A DNA stretch of 64,000 nucleotides from Candidatus Poribacteria bacterium (GCA_028819845.1 JAPPKS010000016.1:1-64000), one strand, 5' to 3'; positions 35,598-44,072 are shown, counted from the first letter of the stretch. Notes: a model not told the origin generated them from the sequence alone. Numbers and translations: made by a program.

Positions 35598-35682
35598 GGG
35601 AATCCCTTAAAATTGTGAGACGAACCGAGTTCGCTGCATTCTCTTTAACATACGCGCCTTTACGCTTAGTTGTCAACTGAAA

Positions 35683-35704
35683 TTATCCCCAAAAACTAGA
35701 CAGT
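35683..35704. repeat. Solo IS3-family terminus
   Basis: The 22 bases TTATCCCCAAAAACTAGACA plus GT match the reverse complement of the right terminus of the IS at 42261-43303 with one mismatch. No transposase is attached. It is probably the scar of a decayed copy. Confidence 0.6.
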
Positions 35705-35809
35705 TTTTGTAGGTTGGGTATGCTACATCTTAACATAATTTCTGACGTTTTTTGACCGCGAAACACATGTAGCAAAAATAATTTCCTCTTCATTACCACT
35801 TAACCCAAC

Positions 35810-36303
35810 CTACAAAAACCTTTTTGCCTCTCGCGCCTCGCGGGATGGCGTTGAAGAATTCGTCGTGTTGCTTGCGGTGGGATCCGCAATTGACTTCATG
35901 ACCGTGACGGTTTCCAAAAGTGTCCCCATGAATGCGATTACGTCCTTGGGGGCACTCACATCCACCGGTGAAATATTGATTGATTTCAGTATCTTGGATT
36001 GCTTCAGAAACACGTCAAACACTAGCTCGGCGGCGTGTCCGGCGCCGGCTTCAATGAGTTGGTCTCGGTGTGTCCTAAAGTGCCCTTTTGTGTCCTCAAA
36101 CCGGAGTTTCCATTTTTTGAACACTTTACATGGTACGGATTGCACGTCCGGATTGCGTCTTTTATTTGATACCTCGGCGCAACATTCCAGTGCGGATGGG
36201 TTGAAAGCGGATAGTCGATGACGCGGGTGGTGGAGTAGCCGATTGCGTATAAATCGACAACGTCCGTGCGTTCTTCGTCGGTCAGTTTAATTTTTGCTGC
36301 CAT
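35810..36303 (-). pseudogene. Frameshifted gene, HTH-like N-terminus
   Basis: Two overlapping frames make one protein. The N-terminal frame starts at 36303 (MAAKIKLTDEERTDVVDLYA, resembling a helix-turn-helix segment) and runs off into meaningless sequence after HVKCSK. The other frame continues with KWKLRFEDTKGHFRTHRDQL and ends at 35810. The switch falls in a run of six A residues (36118-36113 on the minus strand); one extra A would restore a single protein of about 164 residues. The cause may be a true deletion, sequencing error, or slippage used in expression. AAGG lies 5 bases before the ATG. The family is unknown; a terminase-small-subunit-like role is only a guess. Confidence 0.6.
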
Positions 36304-36330
36304 GTTGCCTTCCTTCAGATTCGGCGGCAC

Positions 36331-36365
36331 GATTGAGAATCGAGGCTAGGAAGCCACTCCCACAA
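36331..36365. repeat. Dispersed 35-bp repeat, copy 1
   Basis: GATTGAGAATCGAGGCTAGG followed by AAGCCACTCCCACAA recurs at 51640-51674 with two or three changes. The function is unknown. It lies just upstream of the frameshifted gene. Confidence 0.65.
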
Positions 36366-36392
36366 TCTAGTGTGTAAATTTTTAGTGGGATT

Positions 36393-36431
36393 AAAAAAAG
36401 GCGAGGGTGGACGCCATACAGCGCCCTCGCC
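36393..36431 (-). terminator. Rho-independent terminator
   Basis: On the minus strand GGCGAGGG (36431-36424) pairs with CCCTCGCC (36407-36400) and is followed by seven T residues. It would end transcripts coming from the repeat-protein gene at 37061-37864, although 630 bases separate them. Confidence 0.75.
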
Positions 36432-37060
36432 TCGCCGTAACATATTTTTTAATTTAAATTTCTGGTGAAATAATAATCAGTGGAAAGTAACAAGCGGAGA
36501 AAACAAGTTTTTAATTTACTATTGCTTCTCCGGGTAGTCGCAGACTTTACCCGCCACTGACCGCTAGTTTATGTCTTACATGAGTACCTTTCGTTAATTC
36601 GGAATTTTCAATTCCATTAGATTATACAAATGCAACGTGCAGGGTGTCAAGAGAAAAAGCAGTGGCTAGTGGTGATAGGCGAGTGGTCAGTGGCTAGTGG
36701 AGAGTGGAGAGTGCAGAGGGCTGAAGTGTGATTTGTGTGGTTGAGGGTTGGGCTGCGATTGTGGGAGAAAATAAGGCAATTCGGGGAGGGCTCTTTTAGG
36801 GCGCTTTTAGGGAGATGTCGGTAGGAGGGAATTCCGATTCGCGACGATGCGTGTATGACCCCCTCTAGCTCCCCCTTGGTAAAGGAGGAGAATTTTTGTT
36901 GTTATCCCCTTGGTAAGGGGGAGGATAAACCTAACAAACAATGTCGCGATTCGGAGATTGCTGCTACAGGGGTTTGCCGTTAGGCGGGAATTCCGATTCC
37001 ATGCGATGCGTTCCTCCGCTAGACTCAACCTACAAAAACTGGCCGCTGTCTAAAGCCGTT
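36432..37060. other. Repeat-rich intergenic region
   Basis: No gene is supported. Two hairpin-prone units of the form CTCCCCCTTGGTAAAGGAGG lie near 36864-36923. A copy of the GCGATTCGGAGATNGCTCCTAC family lies at 36944-36970, followed by CGGGAATTCCGATTC, which also occurs near 36827. Related copies stand at 38161, 44352, 46950 and 50024. Confidence 0.5.
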
Positions 37061-37864
37061 TTATTTCCACGTCCCCACCGCGCCCTTGCCTTGTCCATCA
37101 ATATAGAGTCGCGCTGCTCCCTCTGAAAAATGCCCTAATTTCCACAGCCCCACTATCTCTATTCCCGGGATGTTCTCTAGCCAGGATTGAAGTTTGTTTC
37201 TGTCACGCGGCGCGAGTGGCAGGTGTTCTGGGTGTGTTGCTTTGCCAAGCGCAACTACAACTCCGCCATTGTGATCGGTACAAAGTGACGCTAATTTCCC
37301 GTCCTCGCCCATGACAATGACAGCCCCGCCGTATGGATCGTGCGATAACTCCACCTCACCAATAAGCCCATTATCGTCGTAGGAATAGACTTGTAAAACA
37401 CCACTGCTTGAGGCGTTCGAGAGTTGTATACCTATTTTCTCGTCACTAAAAGTACGGAGATACGCGGCGCTGCCGAGTAAGCCGAGCGTCAACATTCTTC
37501 CAAGAAACCCGGGGTTTCCTTGGGGCTCGCCGAATTGCATTTTCCCACCAACGCCAGTGAAATGGAGCGACGCGTAATAGCCTTTCGAGTCCTGGAGGTA
37601 GAGGCCCCCACTGTTATGGTTGCTATTGATTGACACATACTCATCACCGTCCTCGCCATAGACGCCGATATCCCCGCTGTTTTCATTGGTTTTGAGAACC
37701 ACCCGCGCCACCCCGTTCGCATCAACCACTTCTAACTTAGAACACTGAAGCGTGTCAAACTTGTCTCTTTGCGCAGTTACGGGTGAAACCAATAACGCTG
37801 TCAGTAAACTCCCTATGACTCCGCCAACAATACCGCTTATAACCAGATAGTGTTTCGTGTACAT
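37061..37864 (-). CDS. Exported Gly-Gly repeat protein, member A
   Basis: A 267-residue protein with an N-terminal signal anchor (KHYLVISGIVGGVIGSLLTA, from residue 4) ending SPVTAQ. The mature part starts with CSKLEVVDANGVARVVL and continues as irregular units of 20 to 25 residues of the type GGLYLxDSKGxxxA, probably beta-solenoid turns. It shares the leader almost letter for letter with the plus-strand protein at 39562 and a broken copy at 43923-44072, and the repeat style with 40400-41254. AAGGAGG lies 8 bases before the ATG, and a consensus promoter stands at 38007-38035. The function is unknown. Confidence 0.75.
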   Translation of the reverse strand: MYTKHYLVISGIVGGVIGSLLTALLVSPVTAQRDKFDTLQCSKLEVVDANGVARVVLKTNENSGDIGVYGEDGDEYVSINSNHNSGGLYLQDSKGYYASLHFTGVGGKMQFGEPQGNPGFLGRMLTLGLLGSAAYLRTFSDEKIGIQLSNASSSGVLQVYSYDDNGLIGEVELSHDPYGGAVIVMGEDGKLASLCTDHNGGVVVALGKATHPEHLPLAPRDRNKLQSWLENIPGIEIVGLWKLGHFSEGAARLYIDGQGKGAVGTWK

Positions 37865-38326
37865 TTTAAATTCCTCCTTAGTTTTGAAGCAGCGACCAGA
37901 AGCTAGTCGCCAGTGGTCAGTAATTGCCGCTCACAACCCTTGTAGGTAGGGTTTCACATTGTAAAACTCAACGCAAACATAAATGCTATACATATATTGA
38001 CTTAATATATTAGAGGATAAATCGATTCATGTCAACCTCAAATTTAAAAATTGGGGAAGTGAAACAGTGACCGTGGGGAAAAAGATGTAGAGGGTGATGC
38101 ATGACGAGGAGAGAGATGAACTTTTGAAGGATGGGTTTTACTTTCGGCCGAATATCTGTGGCGATTCGGAGATCGCTCCTACTGGAGGTGGGATTCTAGA
38201 TTAACGGAGGTTCGTTCCACTACAGGCACTGTCTGCACTGTGATTTGTGTGATTTAATGATGGGCTATGATTATGAGAGCACATAATCATTCGGTATTTG
38301 CAGGGGAGGGGATTGGCAGTTTTTAC
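37865..38326. other. Upstream region of member A with dispersed repeats
   Basis: Positions 37890-38045 are homologous to 44100-44245 (CTAGTCGCCAGTGGTCAG and GTAGGTAGGGTTTCAC), showing that gene and promoter were copied together. The GCGATTCGGAGATCGCTCCTAC unit lies at 38161-38182. No gene is seen. Confidence 0.55.
38007..38035 (-). promoter_or_regulatory. Consensus promoter of member A
   Basis: On the minus strand TTGACA (38035-38030) is followed after exactly 17 bases by TAATAT (38012-38007). The same layout is kept in the paralogous region at 44207-44235, which supports function. Confidence 0.75.
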
Positions 38327-38858
38327 TTACCCCCAATGTTTAGACAGTTATGCCAGTCTATTAAGGTGTAATTGTAGACAATCCGGCTATGCTTCAACAC
38401 CTAGGATTTTTGAAAATACACCTCGTGAGGTGTTTTCGTATTGAGCGACGTATGAAGCCGCTCAATGAAAATGTTGTCAAACACGCTGCCTGCATCAGTC
38501 CAACTGATGCGAATGTTAACCGATTCGTAAAGGCATCTGACGTGAACTGCGCGCCCTGGTCGCTATTGAATATCAGAGGCCGAGAACAACTCAATGCCCG
38601 TTCCAGTGCCGATAGACAAAAGTAAACGTCTAGTGTATTTGACAATTCCCATGATAACACATATCGAGAGTACCAATCCATAATCGCCACTAGATACACA
38701 AAGCCGGTGGTCAAGCGGATATAGGTGATATTAGTTGCCCACACCTGGTCCGGTCGAGTGATAATTGAATCCTTCAGTAAATAAGCATACTTTTTCGACG
38801 GTCTACCGTGCTTGGAGAGATTCTGGCCGTTTCCACAATACTTGGTCAAATCACTCAT
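38327..38858 (-). mobile_element. Decayed IS3-family copy A with transposase fragment
   Basis: One end is intact (TTACCCCCAATGTTTAGACA, 38327-38346). Inside is an IS3/IS150-type integrase fragment on the minus strand: QVWATNITYIRLTTGFVYLV, DWYSRYVLSW and FNSDQGAQFTS contain the first two catalytic aspartates. After that a frameshift occurs, and the other frame gives SVFDNIFIERL, the segment with the third catalytic residue, fused directly to HTSLNTKTPHEVYF, so about 40 codons are missing. The N-terminal half and the other end are lost. Not functional. Confidence 0.8.
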
Positions 38859-38908
38859 GAAATTGCAATGCAGAACAAATTACTTAACAAGTAACCATTA
38901 ACCAACAC

Positions 38909-38937
38909 GCCTCGGCTTGGACATCGAGGCGCTTTTT
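38909..38937 (+). terminator. Rho-independent terminator
   Basis: CGCCTCG (38909-38915) and CGAGGCG (38925-38931) form a 7-bp stem with a 9-base loop, followed by C and five T residues. The stem points in the plus direction and would shield the lipoprotein gene at 39005 from upstream transcription. Confidence 0.7.
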
Positions 38938-39004
38938 ATATGCTCAAGATGCGCGGCTAGAAGCCGCGCCTACACTGGCAACTCTTACATTATAGGAGTT
39001 TCAC

Positions 39005-39331
39005 ATGTTCCAATCAAAGGCGAATCAACGCGTAGCATTGATAATTGTATGCCTGCTAATATCCAGCTGTTCCTACAACAAAACCATTAACCTTAACATA
39101 GAACCAACAACCAATATTGCAAATCCAATAAAATTCATAGCTGATCTCTTTATAACACATGAAATTAAGTCCTTATCCCTTACAGATAGGGCAGCTCCAC
39201 TTGCCAAATACACATACCACGTGGGGCCAGCCCTAGAATCAATTATAACCAAAGCCGTAAATCGGGTATTTGAACATGTCGAAGTAATAGAAACATATCC
39301 GGCTTCCCAAATGATTAATGATAGGAAATGA
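39005..39331 (+). CDS. Small lipoprotein-like protein
   Basis: A 108-residue protein with a lipoprotein signal (VALIIVCLLISSC, Cys at about residue 22). The mature part starts SYNKTINLNIEPTTNI, resembling outer-membrane lipoproteins that contain YajG-like domains, but I cannot assign a family. It ends soon after a basic NDRK, and the following DNA reads on for only a few codons in other frames, so the gene may be truncated. AGGAG lies 7 bases before the ATG. It stands between the IS3 remnant and the repeat-protein pair. Confidence 0.6.
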   Translation: MFQSKANQRVALIIVCLLISSCSYNKTINLNIEPTTNIANPIKFIADLFITHEIKSLSLTDRAAPLAKYTYHVGPALESIITKAVNRVFEHVEVIETYPASQMINDRK

Positions 39332-39394
39332 GATTGGCGCAACTTACGAAAGCGACACCGCATACAGTGATGCCGAAAGAAAATGAAAATCAGG

Positions 39395-39424
39395 TGGACA
39401 GACTAAACATTTGTATAGTATAAT
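39395..39424 (+). promoter_or_regulatory. Candidate promoter of the repeat-protein pair
   Basis: TGGACA (39395-39400) and TATAAT (39419-39424) with an 18-base spacer. It lies 138 bases before the GTG start of the gene at 39562. Confidence 0.6.
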
Positions 39425-39561
39425 TTTCCGTGGACGGATAAAACTAACTTTCTAATTTCGCAGGGAGATTTCAAACAGCGCCAACGGCGGCGGCGAGACA
39501 ATGTCAAAACAAGCGGGTCGCCGGGCTTTAGCGGATGTTTTTCCACAAAGGAGGATTTGCA

Positions 39562-40365
39562 GTGAATTCAAAACACTATTTGGTTATGAGCGGGATTGTT
39601 GGCGGGGTCATCGGGAGTTTGTTGACGGCGTTGTTGGTTTCGCCAGTAACGGCGCAGCGGGATAAGTTTGGGGAGATTGAGTGTACGGGGTTGCGTGTTG
39701 TGGATGATGCGGGTAATGCAAGAATTATACTTACTACCGATTACCGGGACGCCGCTCGGAGACCTTATTATGATTATGATGAGGTAAATGTACTAATCAC
39801 AGCCACCGGGAGGGGATCTTTGCATGTGTCTGGCGAAGAAGGCAAAAACGGTTCAGTGTCCATCTTTTCGGGCAGCAGAAGCGGTTCGATTCATGTGTAT
39901 GACGACAGTGGCGAATCTATGGTGTCGCTAGGCGGACGGTCGATGGCTTTAGCACGGTTGCTAGCAAAACAACTAGAAAAACAAGGGGAAGCAGTGCCCC
40001 CTGACTATAGAGAACTAAAGGGCTACGTTGAGGTTTATTCAAAAGGCAATGCCAATGGGACATTCCAAGCCTTTCCACACGGTGCTTCGGTGTATCTGCG
40101 GTACAATGGCAAGGATGCTTACGAGGTAGGTGGCGGCGGTGCTAATTTGTTTGGGGGACAAGATACCGGTGGCATTCTTGAGCTTGATTACGACATTCCT
40201 TTCGAGAAAAACGTACAACTCAGCCAGCTGGATCTCGGCGTCAATGAAAAAGGGGGGTATGTAGGGATAAAAAGCAAAAAAGGCAAGGGACGGGTTGCCA
40301 TCGGCATCAACGAATACGGCAACGGTGAGGTGATTACACGGGATAAACACGGTAATCGGCAGTAG
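39562..40365 (+). CDS. Exported Gly-Gly repeat protein, member B
   Basis: A 267-residue protein of the same length as member A. The leader KHYLVMSGIVGGVIGSLLTA is shared, then SPVTAQRDKFGEIEC and LRVVDDAGNARIIL. Later units such as GRVAIGINEYGNGEVITRDK show the Gly-Asn/Gly-Gly turns. GTG at 39562 is chosen because AGGAGG lies 7 bases upstream and the leader then matches member A; the earlier ATG at 39535 would add nine odd residues. It is followed after 34 bases by the repeat lipoprotein, so the two form an operon. The function is unknown; a surface or envelope scaffold is likely. Confidence 0.75.
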   Translation: MNSKHYLVMSGIVGGVIGSLLTALLVSPVTAQRDKFGEIECTGLRVVDDAGNARIILTTDYRDAARRPYYDYDEVNVLITATGRGSLHVSGEEGKNGSVSIFSGSRSGSIHVYDDSGESMVSLGGRSMALARLLAKQLEKQGEAVPPDYRELKGYVEVYSKGNANGTFQAFPHGASVYLRYNGKDAYEVGGGGANLFGGQDTGGILELDYDIPFEKNVQLSQLDLGVNEKGGYVGIKSKKGKGRVAIGINEYGNGEVITRDKHGNRQ

Positions 40366-40399
40366 ACAGTGCAAATCGCAAACTCAAGGAGGACATTCG

Positions 40400-41254
40400 A
40401 TGAAGTCAACGAGTGAGAAATTGGTAATATTGGTGATTGGATGCATGATTGTAGTCGCTGGGGTGTTGAGCGGGTGTAGCCGGACGATGAACAGTGCAAA
40501 GACATTTAGTTGTGAACGGCTCAATATTGTTGACGGCGAGGGCAACACGGTTGTCACCGTGGGATCCGCAGTCGATGGTGGCGAGGTCATCGTCTTTGAT
40601 AAAGCGGGCACACCCGTCGTTAACCTCGTCGTACTTGAACACGGCGGGAGTGTTTCTGCCTTTAACAAAGAGTTAAGTAGTAGTGCAGAACTTTTTATAC
40701 ACGAAGAAGGCGGGGGACGTGTCATTGCCGTCGGCGGAGATATCCCTTCAATGTCGCTTCTGGGTGTCAATGAAAATGGCGGAGTGGTTGAAGTCGTGGG
40801 TAAGGACGGTAAATCAACAGCGGTACTCAGTACCAACGAACATGGCGGGCGTGTCGATGCCTTTGACAAGGACGGGAAATCGCGGGCAGTTCTCGGTGTC
40901 GGTGAGCATGGCGGGGGTGTAAGCGCCTTTGGCACGGACGGGAAATCACGAGCGGATCTCGGTATCGGCAAACACGGCGGGCTTTTCAGCGCATATGGTG
41001 AAAATGGCCATTCGGTGGCGGTTGGCGCCAACGAACTCACAGGGTATGTCGGAATCTTAGGTGAAGATAGGAAAATAAGGGCCGGGCTTGATGCCGATGA
41101 GAACGGGGGACTAGTCAGTGTGTTTAGCACTGACGGCGCGGAACAGATGCAGCTTGGATTCAGCCTAAAACAATTTGGCTACAAAGGTGAATTGTCTTCG
41201 TGGCGGTGGGATCGAAGTAAGTCTGATTGGCTGAAACTTGGCAATTTGCGATGA
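40400..41254 (+). CDS. Gly-Gly repeat lipoprotein, member C
   Basis: A 284-residue lipoprotein (VVAGVLSGC, lipidated Cys near residue 25). The rest is about nine units of 24 to 25 residues with the core NEHGGxVxAFxKDGKSxAVL, for example GRVDAFDKDGKSRAVLGVGE and GVSAFGTDGKSRADLGIGK. These probably stack as a beta-solenoid. The mature part begins with CERLNIVDGEGNTVVTV, matching the CSKLEVVD start of members A and B, which shows common ancestry. AAGGAGG precedes the ATG. It is cotranscribed with member B. The role is unknown; lipidation and repeats suggest an envelope-surface structure. Confidence 0.75.
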   Translation: MKSTSEKLVILVIGCMIVVAGVLSGCSRTMNSAKTFSCERLNIVDGEGNTVVTVGSAVDGGEVIVFDKAGTPVVNLVVLEHGGSVSAFNKELSSSAELFIHEEGGGRVIAVGGDIPSMSLLGVNENGGVVEVVGKDGKSTAVLSTNEHGGRVDAFDKDGKSRAVLGVGEHGGGVSAFGTDGKSRADLGIGKHGGLFSAYGENGHSVAVGANELTGYVGILGEDRKIRAGLDADENGGLVSVFSTDGAEQMQLGFSLKQFGYKGELSSWRWDRSKSDWLKLGNLR

Positions 41255-41878
41255 GTTGGCAGCGATTCGGCAACGATAGGAAAAGCGTTGGGTTACGCAG
41301 AAGGCTATCGCCTGCCCTATTCGGTCAGTTAATCGCTCAACCCACCTACAAATACATGTGGACAATCTGCTTTCGGAAACTCATGGCGTTACGTCGGGTT
41401 CAGTGTTTATTCGGCAGGCGGAAGGTTATAAGAACGGTGAATCCCATCGCCCGCGATCCTGCGCGCATCGGCGCGTGACTTCTTGGGGATCGAAGGGGCG
41501 TGCCTCTCGCCAGCCCTCTGCGCCGGTGCATGCGAGGTCCGTGACTCAACGATCCGGACCGGCCTCGTCGGCTTGCGGCCAAGCCACCGGGATTGGGGGC
41601 CGAGCGCTCCCCGCGCGCTGCTTTGGGTGGCGCTCGGACAGCGTGTCGGAAGCGTCCGTGGAGTTGCCTCGGAGCAGTGCCCAAGCGAGCGAACTCGGGT
41701 TACGCGCCGCCAACCCCAAGTCAGACCCGGGTTGCCTACCCACACCTTCCAGAGCGAACGGCTTCTCCTAAGCTCGGTAAGCTTCAGCCGTGCCAGCGGG
41801 CACTGGCCCTCAGCGATGTTGACTCGAAAGTTCGACAACCGCCCAATCCAGTCGCGTCCAACAACAGAAGTTCGAATC
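41255..41878. other. Gene-free region with GC-rich insert
   Basis: A diverged copy of the dispersed 32-bp unit lies at 41304-41335. From about 41430 to 41830 the sequence is much richer in G and C than its surroundings and is open in several frames on both strands at once, as expected for GC-rich non-coding DNA. It runs into the VOC gene. I see no homologue of a known RNA. It may be imported DNA. Confidence 0.5.
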
Positions 41879-42241
41879 TCATGACGCGGGTTCCCAAAGC
41901 TCGATCGCGTTTCCTTCGGGGTCGTGGATGCGGGCGAAGCGGCCGATGCCCTCCATCTCGATTTCCTGGCTGACCTCGATATCTGCGGACTTCAGTTGTG
42001 TAATCATCGCGTCCAAATCGGCCACGCGGAAATTCAGCATGAAAGTCTTGTCTGCTGCGAAATAGTCCGTGTCAGCATCGAAAGGCGAGAAGACGGTGAC
42101 CCCGGACTCGGTCACCCACGGCGCCATCTCCATGTTCGTCGGAGCAGGATTGATCCCAAGGTGATCCTGATACCATTTCGCAAGTCCTTGCGGGTCCTTT
42201 GCCCGAAAGAAGAACCCACCGAATCCCTGAACGCTCTGCAT
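41879..42241 (-). CDS. VOC family (glyoxalase-like) protein
   Basis: A 120-residue vicinal-oxygen-chelate protein with paired beta-alpha-beta-beta-beta modules. FFFRAKDPQGLAKWYQDHLG opens the first, and FARIHDPEGNAIELWEP closes the second with the typical glutamate metal ligand. Enzymes of this fold include glyoxalases, dioxygenases and antibiotic-resistance proteins; the exact role is unknown. The ATG at 42241 has AGGAGG 4 bases before it, and an upstream frame start is discarded. It sits next to a GC-rich insert and only 19 bases from the end of an IS3 copy, so it may have arrived by transfer. Confidence 0.8.
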   Translation of the reverse strand: MQSVQGFGGFFFRAKDPQGLAKWYQDHLGINPAPTNMEMAPWVTESGVTVFSPFDADTDYFAADKTFMLNFRVADLDAMITQLKSADIEVSQEIEMEGIGRFARIHDPEGNAIELWEPAS

Positions 42242-42564
42242 GCTACCTCCTCTCGTGAACTTACCCCCAATGTTTGGACAGTCATGCTTGTCAATTAAGG
42301 GGAAAGGGCTACGCAATCCGGCTCCGCTTCAACACCAAATATTGTGGGAAATACCCGTCGTGAGGTGTTTTAGTATTGAGCGACGCATCAATCCGCGACT
42401 CGTTGGTAACCATGATTTAGTTGTTGAAACCACACCAAGCGGCGGAACTTGGCGGCTAACATTCAGTCGCATAATAATCAATTGCGTATTTCCGAACTCT
42501 CTTGCCGTCAGCGCGTGCAATATTTTACCTCTTTAAGGTATCGCAATTAGAAGTAAATCGCTAT

Positions 42565-42813
42565 TTACGGAGTGAGATTGATTAGGCAGTTGGCCTTTCT
42601 CAAATCAGATTCGATTTTTTTGAAGTTTCTGGTAGCGGCATCTTCGTTATCGAAATTGGCAATTTTTATGCTTACTAGTTTTCCTTCTGCGGCGGTCCCT
42701 CCAGCTCCTTTCTTTTGGATGAATATGCACCAATTTGAGCCGTCTTTTTTGAGTTTAAGATAGTGGATTAAATCGGCGTTGATGATTTCGTCGTCTGCAA
42801 TTTTTGCGAGCAT
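42565..42813 (-). CDS. Small hypothetical protein inside an IS remnant
   Basis: An 82-residue soluble protein beginning MLAKIADDEIINADLIHYLK. It is hydrophilic, with alternating strand-like and helix-like segments, and I do not recognise it. GGAGG lies 8 bases before the ATG at 42813, so it is likely expressed. It lies where the orfB gene of the surrounding IS3 copy should be, so it is either cargo or part of the host sequence into which the IS inserted. Confidence 0.55.
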   Translation of the reverse strand: MLAKIADDEIINADLIHYLKLKKDGSNWCIFIQKKGAGGTAAEGKLVSIKIANFDNEDAATRNFKKIESDLRKANCLINLTP

Positions 42814-42974
42814 CAAAATGACCTCCGAGGGTTGGGTTAAAGTTGTATGAGGATTATAGCAGTGTTTGAATGATTGGACAATAAAAACGCCGAGAGTGTG
42901 CGTTCTCGGCGGGCGCGGTAATTCGATGGTTCAGTTTTTGTAGGTTGGGTTGCGCGGTGTAGACAACCAAAATT

Positions 42975-43187
42975 TCAATCATCCGCGTGAGTTACGGAGT
43001 GTGATTGAGTGTGTCCGTTCGCAAAAAGCTGGGGTGATTCCTCCAGAATCTGTCTTTTCCACTGCCTGACCTGATTCGGGTGGACTTCGTAGTCACTGGC
43101 AATCTGCGCCATGGTGCGTTCATTTTTAATGGCTTCAATCGCCACCTGCGCTTTGAATCGGTTATCGTACTGCTTTCTACGAGCCAT
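42975..43187 (-). CDS. IS3-family transposase OrfA
   Basis: A 70-residue DNA-binding protein, MARRKQYDNRFKAQVAIEAI, with the helix-turn-helix of the Tnp_1 family (TMAQIASDYEVHPNQVRQWK). It normally guides the OrfB integrase to the IS ends, but orfB is mostly missing here. It is shorter than the usual 90 to 110 residues, lacking the C-terminal leucine zipper. AAAGGAG lies upstream of the ATG at 43187. Confidence 0.8.
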   Translation of the reverse strand: MARRKQYDNRFKAQVAIEAIKNERTMAQIASDYEVHPNQVRQWKRQILEESPQLFANGHTQSHSVTHADD

Positions 43188-43335
43188 GATAAACAAACTC
43201 CTTTCGCAGTTATTGGCATTGCTGAGCCTTATTATGGCTCATAACATGACCGTTTTGCCAGCAACAAATCCACCTTAAGACACTGTCTAGTTTTTGGGGG
43301 TAATTATAGTTGCCATTCGACGGGATTGGTTCGGT

Positions 43336-43851
43336 TCATGTTATTGTCCTCCCTCCCGTTTCCGGCAGTGTCCACGTTCTTAAATGTTCGTCGTAGATTG
43401 TGAGCCCGTGTTCGTTCAGCCTTACGCGTTCAATCTCATTTTCATCGTAGATTGTCAACCCGTCTTTGCCGAACTTGGCACGGACGCATTCGCTGTCATC
43501 GCGGAACTCAAGCCCGTCTACGTTCATTCTTACGCCGTCCCAAGGTCCTTTCTCGTAAAGATCAAATCCGTACGGATGAAGTTTCAAATATGGATAAGGC
43601 TTTTCTATACCGACGTCAATGTGGAAAACAGCAAGGTGGCTTTGGCGCATCAAATCGCTCCTAAGACCCCATACGAACCATGCGCACATACAAAACGAAG
43701 GGAACCCGGCAATAACGGTAAGCCAGCCCTCCTTAAAAAATTCAGTGGTGTAAATGATAAATCTAGCGCAAAAGTAATACGTAAGAAAAGCCATTAGCAG
43801 CAAAATCGGCCATTCCCACCATCTTCTTTTAGGTCGTCTGCCTACGATCAT
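43336..43851 (-). CDS. Membrane protein with short C-terminal repeats, member D
   Basis: A 171-residue protein with two or three N-terminal membrane segments (residues 12-32 and 39-61). These are followed by about four short repeats containing a DGL/HGL-type turn: RMNVDGLEFRDDSECVRAKF, GKDGLTIYDENEIERVRL and NEHGLTIYDEHLRTW. The repeats resemble those of members A to C, with GL replacing GG. ATG at 43851 is chosen because AGGAGGG lies 5 bases upstream. It stands between the IS3 copy and a broken member-A-like gene. The function is unknown. Confidence 0.65.
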   Translation of the reverse strand: MIVGRRPKRRWWEWPILLLMAFLTYYFCARFIIYTTEFFKEGWLTVIAGFPSFCMCAWFVWGLRSDLMRQSHLAVFHIDVGIEKPYPYLKLHPYGFDLYEKGPWDGVRMNVDGLEFRDDSECVRAKFGKDGLTIYDENEIERVRLNEHGLTIYDEHLRTWTLPETGGRTIT

Positions 43852-43922
43852 TTTACCCTCCTTTTTTTGTAGAATGTCATTTTCTTTCCCCAACCTACAA
43901 AAACTAATTTTGCGCGGCTCGA

Positions 43923-44072
43923 TTATTGGGGGTAAGTAAACGTGTCAAACTTATCCCTGCTTAAATAAAATCCTTTGTGCGCCGTGACTGGAGAATCTAA
44001 CAACGCCGTCAACAAACTCACGATGACCCCACCAATAATTGCGCTTATAACCAGATAGTGTTTCGTGATCAT
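43923..44072 (-). pseudogene. Truncated copy of a Gly-Gly repeat protein
   Basis: Only 49 codons remain: MITKHYLVISAIIGGVIVSL and the DSPVTA cleavage region, then RDKFDTFTYPQ and a stop. The leader is a clear copy of members A and B. It ends exactly where an IS3-type terminus (TTACCCCCAAT, read at 43935-43925) begins, so an insertion or recombination removed the body. A promoter (44207-44235) and AAGGAG site survive. Confidence 0.75.

Larger units (their letters stand above)
42261..43303 (-). mobile_element. Decayed IS3-family copy B with both ends
   Basis: The ends TTACCCCCAATGTTTGGACA (42261-42280) and, inverted, TTACCCCCAAAAACTAGACA (43303-43284) are 20-base imperfect terminal repeats. 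orfA is present at 42975-43187. The orfB part is reduced to a C-terminal scrap (ASLNTKTPHDGYF on the minus strand near 42340-42390). A foreign small gene (42565-42813) lies in the gap. The element is therefore dead, and no clear target duplication remains. Confidence 0.75.

Noticed and set aside
41407-41884. Several long open frames on both strands
   Set aside because: They overlap each other in a GC-rich segment, have no ribosome sites, show low-complexity Arg/Pro/Ser composition and do not resemble any family. They are typical of GC-rich non-coding DNA.
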